DNA of 64,000 bases from Anthropogastromicrobium sp050944455 (GTDB taxonomy: Bacteria; Bacillota; Clostridia; Lachnospirales; Lachnospiraceae), in the NCBI GenBank assembly GCA_050944455.1, contig JBMNRC010000004.1, positions 62,001 through 126,000 on the forward strand, given 5' to 3'. The notes beneath the pieces were generated by a model. It was given only the letters and a program-made list of their open reading frames with translations, did no database searches and was not told the DNA's origin. The translations under genes and the position numbers were made by a program. Shown here one piece after another: positions 8,852 to 16,519 of the stretch. Position 1 is the first letter of the stretch. Every line of letters starts with the position of its first letter.

Positions 8852-10257
8852 TCCGGATTTTCAATACAATGTCGATGCAGAAAGAGGAGTTTATACCTCT
8901 TGTGCCGGGAAAAGTGAGCATGTATGTCTGCGGACCGACCGTCTATAACCTGATCCATATCGGCAACGCCCGCCCGATGATCGTGTTTGACACCGTGCGC
9001 CGCTATCTGGAGTACTGCGGCTACGAAGTGCGGTACGTGTCCAACTTCACCGACGTCGACGACAAGATTATCCGTGCGGCCAACGAGGAGGGCGTGGACT
9101 GCTCCGTGATCTCCGAGCGGTATATCGCCGAGTGCAAAAAAGATATGGCGGCGATGAACGTCCGCCCGGCGACGGTTCATCCCCAGGCGACGCAGGAGAT
9201 CGACGGCATGATCGCGATGATCAGCGAGCTGATCGGCAAGGGATACGCCTATGTCAAAAACGGGACGGTCTATTACCGCACCCGCAGGTTTGAACAGTAC
9301 GGAAAGCTTTCCCACAAGGACCTGGATCACATGCGCTCCGGCCTCCGCGAGCTGAAAGTCAGCGGCGAGGACGAGAAAGAGGATCCCCTGGATTTCGTCC
9401 TCTGGAAGCCGAAAAAAGAGGGAGAGCCGTTCTGGGAGTCCCCGTGGAGCGAAGGCCGGCCGGGCTGGCATATCGAGTGCTCCGTGATGTCGCGCAAATA
9501 TCTCGGGGAGCAGATCGATATCCACGCCGGCGGCGAGGACCTGATTTTCCCGCACCACGAGAATGAGATCGCGCAGAGCGAGGCCTGCAGCGGAAAGGAA
9601 TTCGCCCGCTACTGGATGCACAACGCTTTCCTGAATATCAACGGAACCAAGATGTCCAAATCCCTCGGCAACTTCTTCACCGTGCGGGATATCTCTCAGA
9701 AATACGATCTCCAGGTACTCCGCTTCTTCATGCTCAGCGCGCAGTACCGGAGCCCGCTCAACTTCAGCGACGATCTGATGGAGAGCGCGAAGAACGGCCT
9801 TGACCGCATTGTGACCTGCGGGACAAGGCTTCAGAAGCTTTCCGCTGCTCCTGGAACGCTCACGGAGGACGAGAAGGAGAAACTGAAGCAGGCGGACGCG
9901 TACCGGATTCAGTTCGAGAACGCGATGAACGACGATTTCAACACGGCGGACGCGATCTCCGCGGTTTTTGAGCTCGTGCGCTTCTCGAATTCGGCGACGG
10001 CGGGCGATCAGGTCTCGGGAGAGTTCGCGAAGGGTCTCTTCAGTCTTCTCCAGAAGCTTTCGGACACGGTACTGGGCATCAGAGTCGTCCGCAGGGAGGA
10101 AATCCTGGATTCGGAGATCGAGGCGCTGATCGCCGAGAGACAGGCGGCCCGGAAGGCAAAGAATTTCGCCCGCGCCGACGAAATCCGAAAAGAACTTGCA
10201 GACCGCGGAATTATCCTCAAGGATACCAGGCAGGGCGTGGAATGGACGAGAGCCTGA
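8848..10257 (+). CDS. cysS: Cysteinyl-tRNA synthetase
   Basis: Charges tRNA-Cys. The 469-residue length is standard for class I CysRS. Zinc ligand C28 lies in YVCGPTVYN; the HIGH signature is HIGN at 37-40 and KMSKS is at residues 268-272 (KMSKSLGNF). Further zinc ligands are in the GWHIECSVM block and HHENE. The C-terminal anticodon-binding helices end in RQGVEWTRA. It starts in an ATGA overlap with ispF, and the mini-RNase III frame begins 16 bases before its stop. The ispF-cysS-mrnC-rlmB order is common in Firmicutes. Confidence 0.97.
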   Translation: MIRIFNTMSMQKEEFIPLVPGKVSMYVCGPTVYNLIHIGNARPMIVFDTVRRYLEYCGYEVRYVSNFTDVDDKIIRAANEEGVDCSVISERYIAECKKDMAAMNVRPATVHPQATQEIDGMIAMISELIGKGYAYVKNGTVYYRTRRFEQYGKLSHKDLDHMRSGLRELKVSGEDEKEDPLDFVLWKPKKEGEPFWESPWSEGRPGWHIECSVMSRKYLGEQIDIHAGGEDLIFPHHENEIAQSEACSGKEFARYWMHNAFLNINGTKMSKSLGNFFTVRDISQKYDLQVLRFFMLSAQYRSPLNFSDDLMESAKNGLDRIVTCGTRLQKLSAAPGTLTEDEKEKLKQADAYRIQFENAMNDDFNTADAISAVFELVRFSNSATAGDQVSGEFAKGLFSLLQKLSDTVLGIRVVRREEILDSEIEALIAERQAARKAKNFARADEIRKELADRGIILKDTRQGVEWTRA

Positions 10258-10973
10258 ACCGGAACGTAACGGGCGGCAGCCCGGACAGGACAGCCGAAAA
10301 CCTGACTGCGGAAACGGGTCCGGACCCATCGGGCGGCATCCCCGGCGGGGCGGGCGGAGTTCCGGACAGGTCTGAGAAAAATCTGAACCGCGCCGACGGA
10401 GGAAGGGAAGCCGCCGGAGCTGCGGCCGGGACCGAAACAGGCCCGCTGCCGGAGAACTTTGAGGCGGAGATCAGCGCGGCTTTTTCCCTGCAGCCAAAGG
10501 AGTTATCGTCTTTTTCGCCGCTCGTTCTGGCCTGGATCGGCGACGCTGTCTATGAACTGGCAGTGCGGTCCATTCTGGCGGAACGGCACCGCGAACCCGT
10601 AAACCGGCTGCACCGTTCCGCCTCACAGGTCGTGAAGGCAGGCGCACAGGCGGCTGTTCTTCGGTCCATCGACCCGCTCCTCACGCCGGAGGAGCGCGCC
10701 GTCATGCGGCGGGGACGCAACGCAAAGTCGTATACGATGGCAAAAAACGCGACCATGAGCGACTACCGGCACGCCACCGCGCTGGAAGCCCTCTGCGGCT
10801 GGCTGTACCTGAAAGGCCGCAACAGGCGCCTGGCGGAGCTGCTGAAGGCAGGGCTTGACCGGTCAGGAATCCTCTCTCCGGGGGAGGAGCAGCGGTCTCA
10901 GGCAGGGGACGCGTCCGGGCCAGCGGCATCCGCGGAAGAAACAGATACGCGGACGGATACCGCAGAACAGTAA
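10242..10973 (+). CDS. mrnC: Mini-ribonuclease 3 with long N-terminal extension
   Basis: RNase III catalytic domain without dsRNA-binding domain; in Bacillus it matures 23S rRNA ends. The catalytic part lies at about residues 85-215, with the signature LAWIGDAVYELAVRS (W98 onward) and the block KSYTMAKNATMSDYRHATALEALCG, split by the fold. Known proteins are about 130-145 residues; this one is 243 because of about 75 N-terminal Gly/Asp/Glu-rich residues of low complexity and a charged tail. No later in-frame start with a good ribosome binding site is visible, so the extension may be real, but N-terminal overcall is possible. It overlaps cysS by 16 bases. Confidence 0.88.
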   Translation: MDESLNRNVTGGSPDRTAENLTAETGPDPSGGIPGGAGGVPDRSEKNLNRADGGREAAGAAAGTETGPLPENFEAEISAAFSLQPKELSSFSPLVLAWIGDAVYELAVRSILAERHREPVNRLHRSASQVVKAGAQAAVLRSIDPLLTPEERAVMRRGRNAKSYTMAKNATMSDYRHATALEALCGWLYLKGRNRRLAELLKAGLDRSGILSPGEEQRSQAGDASGPAASAEETDTRTDTAEQ

Positions 10974-11027
10974 AAATCCAAAACAGAGGAAAGGCGGCCG
11001 CGCGGCGGCCGCCGGGAACAGCAGAAG

Positions 11028-11774
11028 ATGGAATACCAGGAATCCAAAGTTGAAGGCCGCAATGAGGTCATCGAGACGTTCCGCTCAGGGCGGGAGGTTG
11101 ACAGGCTTTATATTCAGGACGGACTGCGCGACGGGCCGATCAGCACCATTCTGCGCGAGGCAAAGAAGCGCGGGACAACGGTTAAGTTCGTGACGAAGAC
11201 CCGGCTGGACGAAATGTCGCAGACCGGAAAGCACCAGGGGGTCATCGCCGTCACGGCGGCCGTCGAATACGCCAGTGTCGAAGATATTCTGGCGGCAGCG
11301 GAAAAGAAACGGGAAGACCCTTTTCTAATTCTGCTCGACGGGATTGAAGACCCGCACAATCTCGGGGCGGTCATCAGAACCGCGAATCTCGCCGGGGCGC
11401 ACGGCGTGATCATCCCGAAAAACCGCGCCGCCGGGCTGACAGGTGCAGTAGCCCGCGCCTCCGCCGGAGCCGTGAATTACACGCCGGTCGCCCGGGTGAC
11501 CAATCTCACGGACACCATGGAAAACCTGAAAAAGCGCGGCCTGTGGTTTGTCTGCGCGGACATGGACGGAACCGTCATGTACGACCTCAACCTGAAAGGG
11601 CCGATCGGCCTTGTGATCGGCAATGAGGGAAGCGGTGTTTCCAGGCTGGTGAGGGAACACTGCGATATGACCGCGGCGATCCCGATGAGGGGAGATATCG
11701 ATTCCCTCAACGCTTCGGTAGCCTGCGGCGTCCTTTCGTTCGAGATCGTACGTCAGCGCCGGTTCATGAAGTAA
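11028..11774 (+). CDS. rlmB: 23S rRNA (guanosine-2251-2'-O)-methyltransferase, TrmH/SpoU family
   Basis: SAM-dependent 2'-O-methylation of rRNA. The 248-residue protein has the N-terminal substrate-binding domain (VEGRNEVIETFRSGREV) followed by the SPOUT knot. Motif 1 is DGIEDPHNLGAVIRTA, motif 2 is IGLVIGNEGSGVSRLV and motif 3 is IPMRGDIDSLNASVACGV. The conserved N and R of motif 1 and E of motif 2 are present. The start at ATG 11028 follows a weak site (GAACAGCAGAAG). It belongs with cysS and mrnC as in many Firmicutes. Exact target base is by family only. Confidence 0.93.
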   Translation: MEYQESKVEGRNEVIETFRSGREVDRLYIQDGLRDGPISTILREAKKRGTTVKFVTKTRLDEMSQTGKHQGVIAVTAAVEYASVEDILAAAEKKREDPFLILLDGIEDPHNLGAVIRTANLAGAHGVIIPKNRAAGLTGAVARASAGAVNYTPVARVTNLTDTMENLKKRGLWFVCADMDGTVMYDLNLKGPIGLVIGNEGSGVSRLVREHCDMTAAIPMRGDIDSLNASVACGVLSFEIVRQRRFMK

Positions 11775-11840
11775 CTGGAATTATCTGACAAAATACGAAA
11801 ATTCAGAAAATAGTTTTAACCGCGGAAGGCAAAAAACCGG

Positions 11841-11869
11841 TTGACAAGAATGCGCGCCAGAGGTATGAT
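11841..11869 (+). promoter_or_regulatory. Sigma-A promoter of the tRNA-Thr unit
   Basis: A consensus -35 TTGACA (11841-11846) and -10 TATGAT (11864-11869) are spaced by 17 bp, with the tRNA 25 bases further on. It is one of the best promoters in the window. Confidence 0.9.
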
Positions 11870-11894
11870 ACAGTTTGTTGACGGAAGTCAATCA

Positions 11895-11967
11895 GCTGAC
11901 ATGGCACAGATGGTAGCGCACCTCATTGGTAATGAGGAGGTCACCAGTTCGAATCTGGTTGTCAGCT
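11895..11967 (+). tRNA. tRNA-Thr (anticodon GGT)
   Basis: The 73-nt cloverleaf has a 7-bp acceptor stem (GCTGACA with TGTCAGC), anticodon stem CCTCA/TGAGG around the loop TTGGTAA, and a T arm with GTTCGAATC. The anticodon GGT reads ACC/ACT threonine codons. CCA is not encoded. It has its own promoter and terminator. Confidence 0.95.
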
Positions 11968-11973
11968 TTCAGA

Positions 11974-12005
11974 ACGGAGAGCTGAGTTTTCAGCTCTCCG
12001 TTTTT
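11974..12005 (+). terminator. Rho-independent terminator after tRNA-Thr
   Basis: A perfect 12-bp stem ACGGAGAGCTGA (11974-11985) and TCAGCTCTCCGT (11990-12001) is followed by a T run. glnS then needs its own start or read-through. Confidence 0.93.
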
Positions 12006-12104
12006 CGCATCCGGAAATCCTGCCGGGGGCAGTCCGGAGACGACAGCAAAGGCCGAGAGGCGGCATTCCGTGCGACAGGCACGGTTTCAGGGAGGATTAG
12101 CATT

Positions 12105-13811
12105 ATGGAAAACGAGAAGACAGTCACCGCGGCAGCTGCCACTGAGGAACCCGTGAGATCGAAAAACTTCATCGAAGAGGCCATTGACCAGGATCTGGCG
12201 GAAGGCGTCTACGATCATGTCCAGACCCGTTTTCCGCCGGAGCCGAACGGTTATCTTCACATCGGGCACGCCAAGTCCATCCTGCTCAATTACGGCCTGG
12301 CCCAGGAGTACGGCGGCAAGTTCAACCTCCGCTTTGACGATACCAACCCGACCAAGGAGAAGAGCGAGTTCGTCGACTCCATAATCGCGGACGTAAAGTG
12401 GCTCGGCGCCGACTTTGAGGACCGCCTGTATTTCGCCTCGGATTATTTCCAGCAGATGTACGAGTACGCCGTTCTGCTGATCAAAAAGGGAAAGGCCTTT
12501 GTGTGCGACCTGACCGCGGAACAGATCCGCGAGTACCGGGGAACACTCACCGAGCCGGGAAAGGAGAGCCCCTACCGCAACCGTTCGGTGGAGGAGAACC
12601 TGCGCCTGTTTGAGGAGATGAAGGAAGGGAAGTGCCCCGACGGTTCCCGCGTTCTCCGGGCAAAAATCGACATGGCTTCCCCGAACATGAACATGCGCGA
12701 CCCGGTCATCTACCGCGTGGCGCATCTGTCCCATCAGAGAACCGGGGATCAGTGGTGCATCTACCCGATGTACGATTTCGCGCACCCGATCGAGGACGGC
12801 ATTGAGCATGTCACCCACTCGATCTGCACGCTGGAGTTCGAGGATCACCGCCCGCTTTACAACTGGGTTGTGAGGGAATGCGGCTTTGAGCAGCCGCCGA
12901 GGCAGATTGAGTTCGCGAAGCTGTACCTGACCAACGTCATCACGGGAAAGCGCTATATCAAGCAGCTGGTTGAAAAAGGCATTGTGGACGGGTGGGACGA
13001 CCCGCGGCTCGTGACGATCAGCGCGTTGCGCCGCAGAGGTTTCACACCGGAATCCATCAGAAAATTCGTCGAGCTGGTCGGCGTATCCAAGGCCAACTCT
13101 TCCGTCGACTACGCGCTTCTGGAGTACTGTATCCGCGAGGACCTCAAGCTGAAGAGATCCCGGGTGATGGCCGTTCTGCATCCGGTGAAACTGGTGATCG
13201 ACAATTATCCGGAGGGGCAGGTCGAATACCTGGAAGCGGTCAACAATCCGGAGAATCCGGAGCTCGGCACCCGCCAGGTGCCGTTCTCGAGGGAGCTTTA
13301 CATCGAGGCGGAAGATTTCATGGAGAATCCGCCGAAAAAGTATTTCCGCATGTTCCCGGGCAACGAGGTGCGGCTGATGAACGCCTACTTTATCAGGTGC
13401 ACAGGCTGTGAGAAGGATGAAAACGGCAATGTCACGGTCATCCACGCGGAGTACGACCCGCAGACCAGGGGAGGCAACGCCCCGGACGGCCGCAAAGTGA
13501 AGGGAACCATCCACTGGGTAGCCGCGCCCACCGCGGCGGACGTGACCGTGAGGCTCTACGAGAACCTCGTCGACGAGGAGAAGGGGAAACTGAACGCTGA
13601 CGGGACCGTCAATTTCAACCCGAATTCCCTCACCGTCCTTGAGCACTGCAAAGTGGAACCGATGCTGAAGGACGCGAAATCCGGCGAAAGCTTCCAGTTT
13701 GTCCGCAACGGATATTTCTGTGCCGACAGCAAGGATTCAAAGCCGGGCGAGCCGGTCTTCAACCGGGTCGTTTCGCTCAAATCCAGCTTTAAACTGCCGA
13801 AAAACCAGTAA
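12105..13811 (+). CDS. glnS: Glutaminyl-tRNA synthetase
   Basis: Charges tRNA-Gln directly. The 568-residue protein has PPEPNGYLHIGHAKS (HIGH motif) near residue 48, the FDDTNPTKE block, and a KMSKS variant in LKRSRVMAVLHPVKL; the C-terminal half is the GlnRS beta-barrel anticodon domain. I start at ATG 12105, after GGGAGGATT; a longer frame from 11841 would cross the tRNA and terminator and is rejected. Many Firmicutes lack GlnRS and use GatCAB amidation; clostridial glnS genes are thought to be acquired. Whether gatCAB is also present cannot be seen here. Confidence 0.96.
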   Translation: MENEKTVTAAAATEEPVRSKNFIEEAIDQDLAEGVYDHVQTRFPPEPNGYLHIGHAKSILLNYGLAQEYGGKFNLRFDDTNPTKEKSEFVDSIIADVKWLGADFEDRLYFASDYFQQMYEYAVLLIKKGKAFVCDLTAEQIREYRGTLTEPGKESPYRNRSVEENLRLFEEMKEGKCPDGSRVLRAKIDMASPNMNMRDPVIYRVAHLSHQRTGDQWCIYPMYDFAHPIEDGIEHVTHSICTLEFEDHRPLYNWVVRECGFEQPPRQIEFAKLYLTNVITGKRYIKQLVEKGIVDGWDDPRLVTISALRRRGFTPESIRKFVELVGVSKANSSVDYALLEYCIREDLKLKRSRVMAVLHPVKLVIDNYPEGQVEYLEAVNNPENPELGTRQVPFSRELYIEAEDFMENPPKKYFRMFPGNEVRLMNAYFIRCTGCEKDENGNVTVIHAEYDPQTRGGNAPDGRKVKGTIHWVAAPTAADVTVRLYENLVDEEKGKLNADGTVNFNPNSLTVLEHCKVEPMLKDAKSGESFQFVRNGYFCADSKDSKPGEPVFNRVVSLKSSFKLPKNQ

Positions 13812-13986
13812 TGCGAAGGCGGCCGGGTATTTCCCCCGCAAAGAGAGGTGCCGGGCCGGTGATCCGAAACGGCCGCCGGGTCAGGGCGTGCGGGTCAGGG
13901 GAGATTCCTGACAGGCTGCCGCGGTATTCAGTATTGTTTTGCTTTACGGGCTTCCCGGATCATCTCCCGAGAGAGAGGAGACACCG

Positions 13987-14760
13987 ATGAAAGAAGAACT
14001 CCACACCATACCGGTCAACGACGCGTTCAACGCTGACGCGGAGTGCCCTGTGTGCTATATGTACCGGACGCTGGAGCAGAAGGCCATCGATTTCACGATG
14101 GGTTCCAGCTATATGGAAGACTATATCCGCGCGGAGACAGACAAACTGGGTTTCTGCAGCCATCACATGAAAATGATGGAGCAGAACGGGAACAAACTCG
14201 GCCTCGCGCTGATGCTTCACACCCACATCAAAAAGACGAACCGCGATACGGCAAAGCTGATGAAGGCTCCGGTGAAAAAGCAGAGCGGGGTTTTCCGGAA
14301 AAAAGAGGACGATGCGGATCCGCTGCTGACGTACCTGGACGGCGTGAACAGCACCTGTTTCGTGTGCGATCATATTCAGATGACGTTCAAGTGGTATCTG
14401 TTCACGCTGGTCGAAATGTGGAAAAAGGACGAAGGATTCCGAGAGAAATACCGGAACTGCCGCGGCCTCTGCAACGAGCACCTGCCGATGGTGCTGAGAG
14501 AGGGACAGAAGCGCCTTTCCGCCGCGGAGTACGCGGAATTCCGGCAGGAGACCTGTGAGCTGTACCGCAGGAATATGGAGCGGATCGAGGACGAGCTTTC
14601 CTGGTTTATCGACAAATACGATTACCGGAATGTCAATGAACCGTGGAAAAATTCCAGGGATGTGCTGGCCAGGGCCGTAGTGAAGACCAACGGACTTCTG
14701 AGAGTGGATCCGGACAGCGGTGAAGTGCTGGGCGTCGAAAAGAAAAAAACGGATCAGTGA
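13987..14760 (+). CDS. DUF6062 family protein, duplicated Cys/His metal-site-like halves
   Basis: Cytoplasmic protein of 257 residues and unknown function. The start at ATG 13987 follows GAGAGAGGAG. Two similar halves can be seen: CPVC (C20, C23) followed by CSHH (C57, H59, H60), and CFVC (C124, C127) followed by CRGLCNEH (C158, C162, H165). The regular spacing suggests two zinc- or metal-binding modules from an internal duplication. The rest is alpha-helical and charged. Neighbours (glnS upstream, acidic membrane protein on the other strand) give no clue. A terminator follows after about 115 bases. Confidence 0.8.
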   Translation: MKEELHTIPVNDAFNADAECPVCYMYRTLEQKAIDFTMGSSYMEDYIRAETDKLGFCSHHMKMMEQNGNKLGLALMLHTHIKKTNRDTAKLMKAPVKKQSGVFRKKEDDADPLLTYLDGVNSTCFVCDHIQMTFKWYLFTLVEMWKKDEGFREKYRNCRGLCNEHLPMVLREGQKRLSAAEYAEFRQETCELYRRNMERIEDELSWFIDKYDYRNVNEPWKNSRDVLARAVVKTNGLLRVDPDSGEVLGVEKKKTDQ

Positions 14761-14873
14761 AGGGCGGCTGTCTCTGACTTCCCCGCCGGATCCCGACAGA
14801 CGGAATCATTGAGGATGAAATTGCGCCGGGTGTGCACAGAAGCGGGGCGGAAAGAACGCCGGGACAGAAATAA

Positions 14874-14904
14874 AGGGCTGCGGGATTTTCCCACAGCCCT
14901 TTTT
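14874..14904 (+). terminator. Rho-independent terminator (possibly bidirectional)
   Basis: An 11-bp stem with one mismatch (AGGGCTGCGGG with CCCACAGCCCT) around a TTTT-type loop is followed by TTTTT. The A-rich 5' side (AAATAAAG) means it could also end the opposite-strand gene at 14977. Confidence 0.85.
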
Positions 14905-14976
14905 CGCGGGTGCGCTTTGCGATGCGTGATTTCTATTCATGACGCGCCGGCAGATCCCCGCACGGAGACGCCCGGA

Positions 14977-15543
14977 TCAGTCCTGAAGCTCGGTGACGGA
15001 AGATTTCAGCTCTTCTTCATCGGAAGAACCGCTGTTTTCAGAATCCGCGCTGTCTTCGCTGTCAGTCTCTTCGCCGGCATTGTCCTCTCCGGCGCCGTCA
15101 TCCTCCGCAGAGTCCGCGGCGTCCGCCGCATCCGCTTCCGGTGAAGCGGAAGCATCGGGGTTTTCTTCAGAAACCGGTTCTTCGTCCGGTGCGTCCCCGC
15201 TTTCCGCGGCTTCATCCGCCGCATTTTCCGCGGCGCCGCTTTCGCCGGCCTTTTTGCCGGAATCCTTTTTGGATTTCTGGTCCCAGTCGAGAACGATGTT
15301 TACATATTTCCTGTTCACAGAATCGGCCTTCGGCGCTTCTTCCTCTACGTCGTCGTCATCATCGGCAGCGGAATCGTCAAAGCTGTCGAGGTCGCCGGAT
15401 TCTTCGTCGGGATCCTTATCGCCGTCTTCTTTCCCGCCGTTTCCCTTTACTTTCTTATACACGTAATAGGCTCCGGCAGCGCAGAGAGTAACCGCAGCCA
15501 CGCCGACCGTAAACTTGGCGACATTTTTCAGAAATTTTCCCAT
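14977..15543 (-). CDS. Membrane-anchored, very acidic low-complexity protein (188 aa)
   Basis: I do not recognise a family beyond similar short clostridial membrane-anchored proteins. Residues 8-30 (FTVGVAAVTLCAAGAYYVYKK) form one membrane anchor with a basic flank. The rest is rich in Asp, Glu, Ser and Ala, with one non-repetitive island, SVNRKYVNIVLDWDQKSKK, near residue 80. The tail is expected to be disordered. The ribosome binding site AAAGGAG is well placed before ATG, and a promoter lies about 95 bases upstream on this strand. It is transcribed toward the DUF6062 gene. Composition makes homology assignment unreliable. Confidence 0.75.
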   Translation of the reverse strand: MGKFLKNVAKFTVGVAAVTLCAAGAYYVYKKVKGNGGKEDGDKDPDEESGDLDSFDDSAADDDDDVEEEAPKADSVNRKYVNIVLDWDQKSKKDSGKKAGESGAAENAADEAAESGDAPDEEPVSEENPDASASPEADAADAADSAEDDGAGEDNAGEETDSEDSADSENSGSSDEEELKSSVTELQD

Positions 15544-15638
15544 CGGAAACTCCTTTCGTTTGTTCAGGCTTTATCATTCGAATATCTGACTGATGATCTG
15601 TTGAATTCTGCCGACTGACACTAAAATCAGACCACCTT

Positions 15639-15666
15639 ATTATAATACAACCGGACTAAAATGCAA
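15639..15666 (-). promoter_or_regulatory. Sigma-A promoter of the acidic membrane protein gene
   Basis: Reading on the minus strand, TTGCAT (15666-15661) and a perfect TATAAT (15644-15639) are spaced by 16 bp, about 95 bases before the start codon. Confidence 0.75.
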
Positions 15667-15959
15667 AGGGAAACTTTATCGCGTCAAGATCAGGTCAGAG
15701 AAAGGTAAATATTGCGGAAAACACGGCGGCCCCGAAGACAGCCGCCGGAGATCTGCCGCCCGGGATATGGCCGCCGGACCGACAGGGCAGCTGCCCGCGA
15801 TCCTTTTTGGGAATCCCGCGGCGAAGCCTCCCGGGAACCGGGAACGGGGAGAAAGTTCCTGACTTTTCCAAAACTTTCTGAATAATGAGATAACAAAAGA
15901 ATAAAGAAGATAACAGGCGAAAATAAAAGAAAATAAACAATATTCGGCCTTCAGCAGAC
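15667..15959. other. Intergenic region between divergent genes, no gene seen
   Basis: About 290 bases between the minus-strand promoter and the groES promoter. The first part is GC-rich (15710-15850) and the rest is A-rich (15880-15950). Short open frames on the minus strand here have no ribosome binding site or family resemblance. I see no tRNA and no clear hairpin-plus-T terminator. Confidence 0.5.
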
Positions 15960-15988
15960 TTGCTTTTCGCCACTGAAAAACGTAATAT
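15960..15988 (+). promoter_or_regulatory. Sigma-A promoter of groES-groEL
   Basis: -35 TTGCTT (15960-15965) and -10 TAATAT (15983-15988) are spaced by 17 bp. The CIRCE operator begins 13 bases downstream, so it covers the start of transcription. Confidence 0.75.
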
Positions 15989-16001
15989 AAGGCTATCGTG
16001 A

Positions 16002-16028
16002 TTAGCACTCAATCTTAATGAGTGCTAC
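16002..16028 (+). promoter_or_regulatory. CIRCE operator (HrcA binding site)
   Basis: The inverted repeat TTAGCACTC, 9-base spacer, GAGTGCTAC matches the CIRCE consensus except for the last base (C for A). It sits between the groES promoter and start codon, the classical place for HrcA heat-shock repression. hrcA itself is not in the window. Confidence 0.96.
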
Positions 16029-16066
16029 TAAACGATTCAATGATTTTATTTTCGGGAGGCAATGAA

Positions 16067-16354
16067 ATGAAGTTAGTACCACTTGGAGATCGCGTAGTTT
16101 TAAAACCTGAAGAAGCAGAAAAGACGACGAAGTCCGGAATTGTTCTTCCGGGAAATGACAAGGAAAGACCGCAGGCCGCTGAAGTCATCGCTGTAGGACC
16201 GGGCGGGATGGTTGACGGCAAGGAAGTAAAGATGGAGGTTTCCGTCGGCCAGAAGGTTATCTACTCCAAGTACGCCGGAACAACCGTAAAGCAGAATGAC
16301 GTCGAGTACATCATTGTAAAGCAGAGCGACATTCTCGCGGTTGTTGAGGACTGA
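16067..16354 (+). CDS. groES: Co-chaperonin GroES
   Basis: Ten-kDa lid of the GroEL folding chamber. The start at ATG 16067 follows GGGAGG; an upstream in-frame reading would run through the CIRCE site. The 95-residue length is standard. The N-terminal MKLVPLGDRVVLKPEEAE, the mobile-loop region TKSGIVLPGN and the C-terminal YIIVKQSDILAVVED match the family. It is the first gene of the heat-shock operon under HrcA control. Confidence 0.98.
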   Translation: MKLVPLGDRVVLKPEEAEKTTKSGIVLPGNDKERPQAAEVIAVGPGGMVDGKEVKMEVSVGQKVIYSKYAGTTVKQNDVEYIIVKQSDILAVVED

Positions 16355-16431
16355 TTCATCAGATAAACAGCGCCTGCCCGGATCTCCGGCGGGACTGACG
16401 TCCGGATAAAGCGCGGCAGGCATAAAGGACG

Positions 16432-16488
16432 GGAATTCCGGAAAAAGTCATCCCGGAATTCCGGTAAAGGCTCCCGGAACGCGGGAGC
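16432..16488 (+). repeat. Two inverted repeats in the groES-groEL spacer
   Basis: GGAATTCCGG (16432-16441) pairs with CCGGAATTCC (16453-16462), and GCTCCCG (16470-16476) pairs with CGGGAGC (16482-16488). Neither has a T run, so they look like mRNA-processing or stability structures and not terminators. Confidence 0.7.
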
Positions 16489-16519
16489 AGGAACACAATC
16501 TTACGGAGGATAAAAAATT

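Noticed and set aside
11841..12104. N-terminal extension of GlnRS across the tRNA-Thr
   Set aside because: It would translate a promoter, a tRNA and a terminator. The ATG at 12105 has a good ribosome binding site and the family N-terminus.
15676..16012. Overlapping short minus-strand open frames upstream of groES
   Set aside because: They overlap each other and the groES promoter/CIRCE region, and have no ribosome binding site or recognisable motif.
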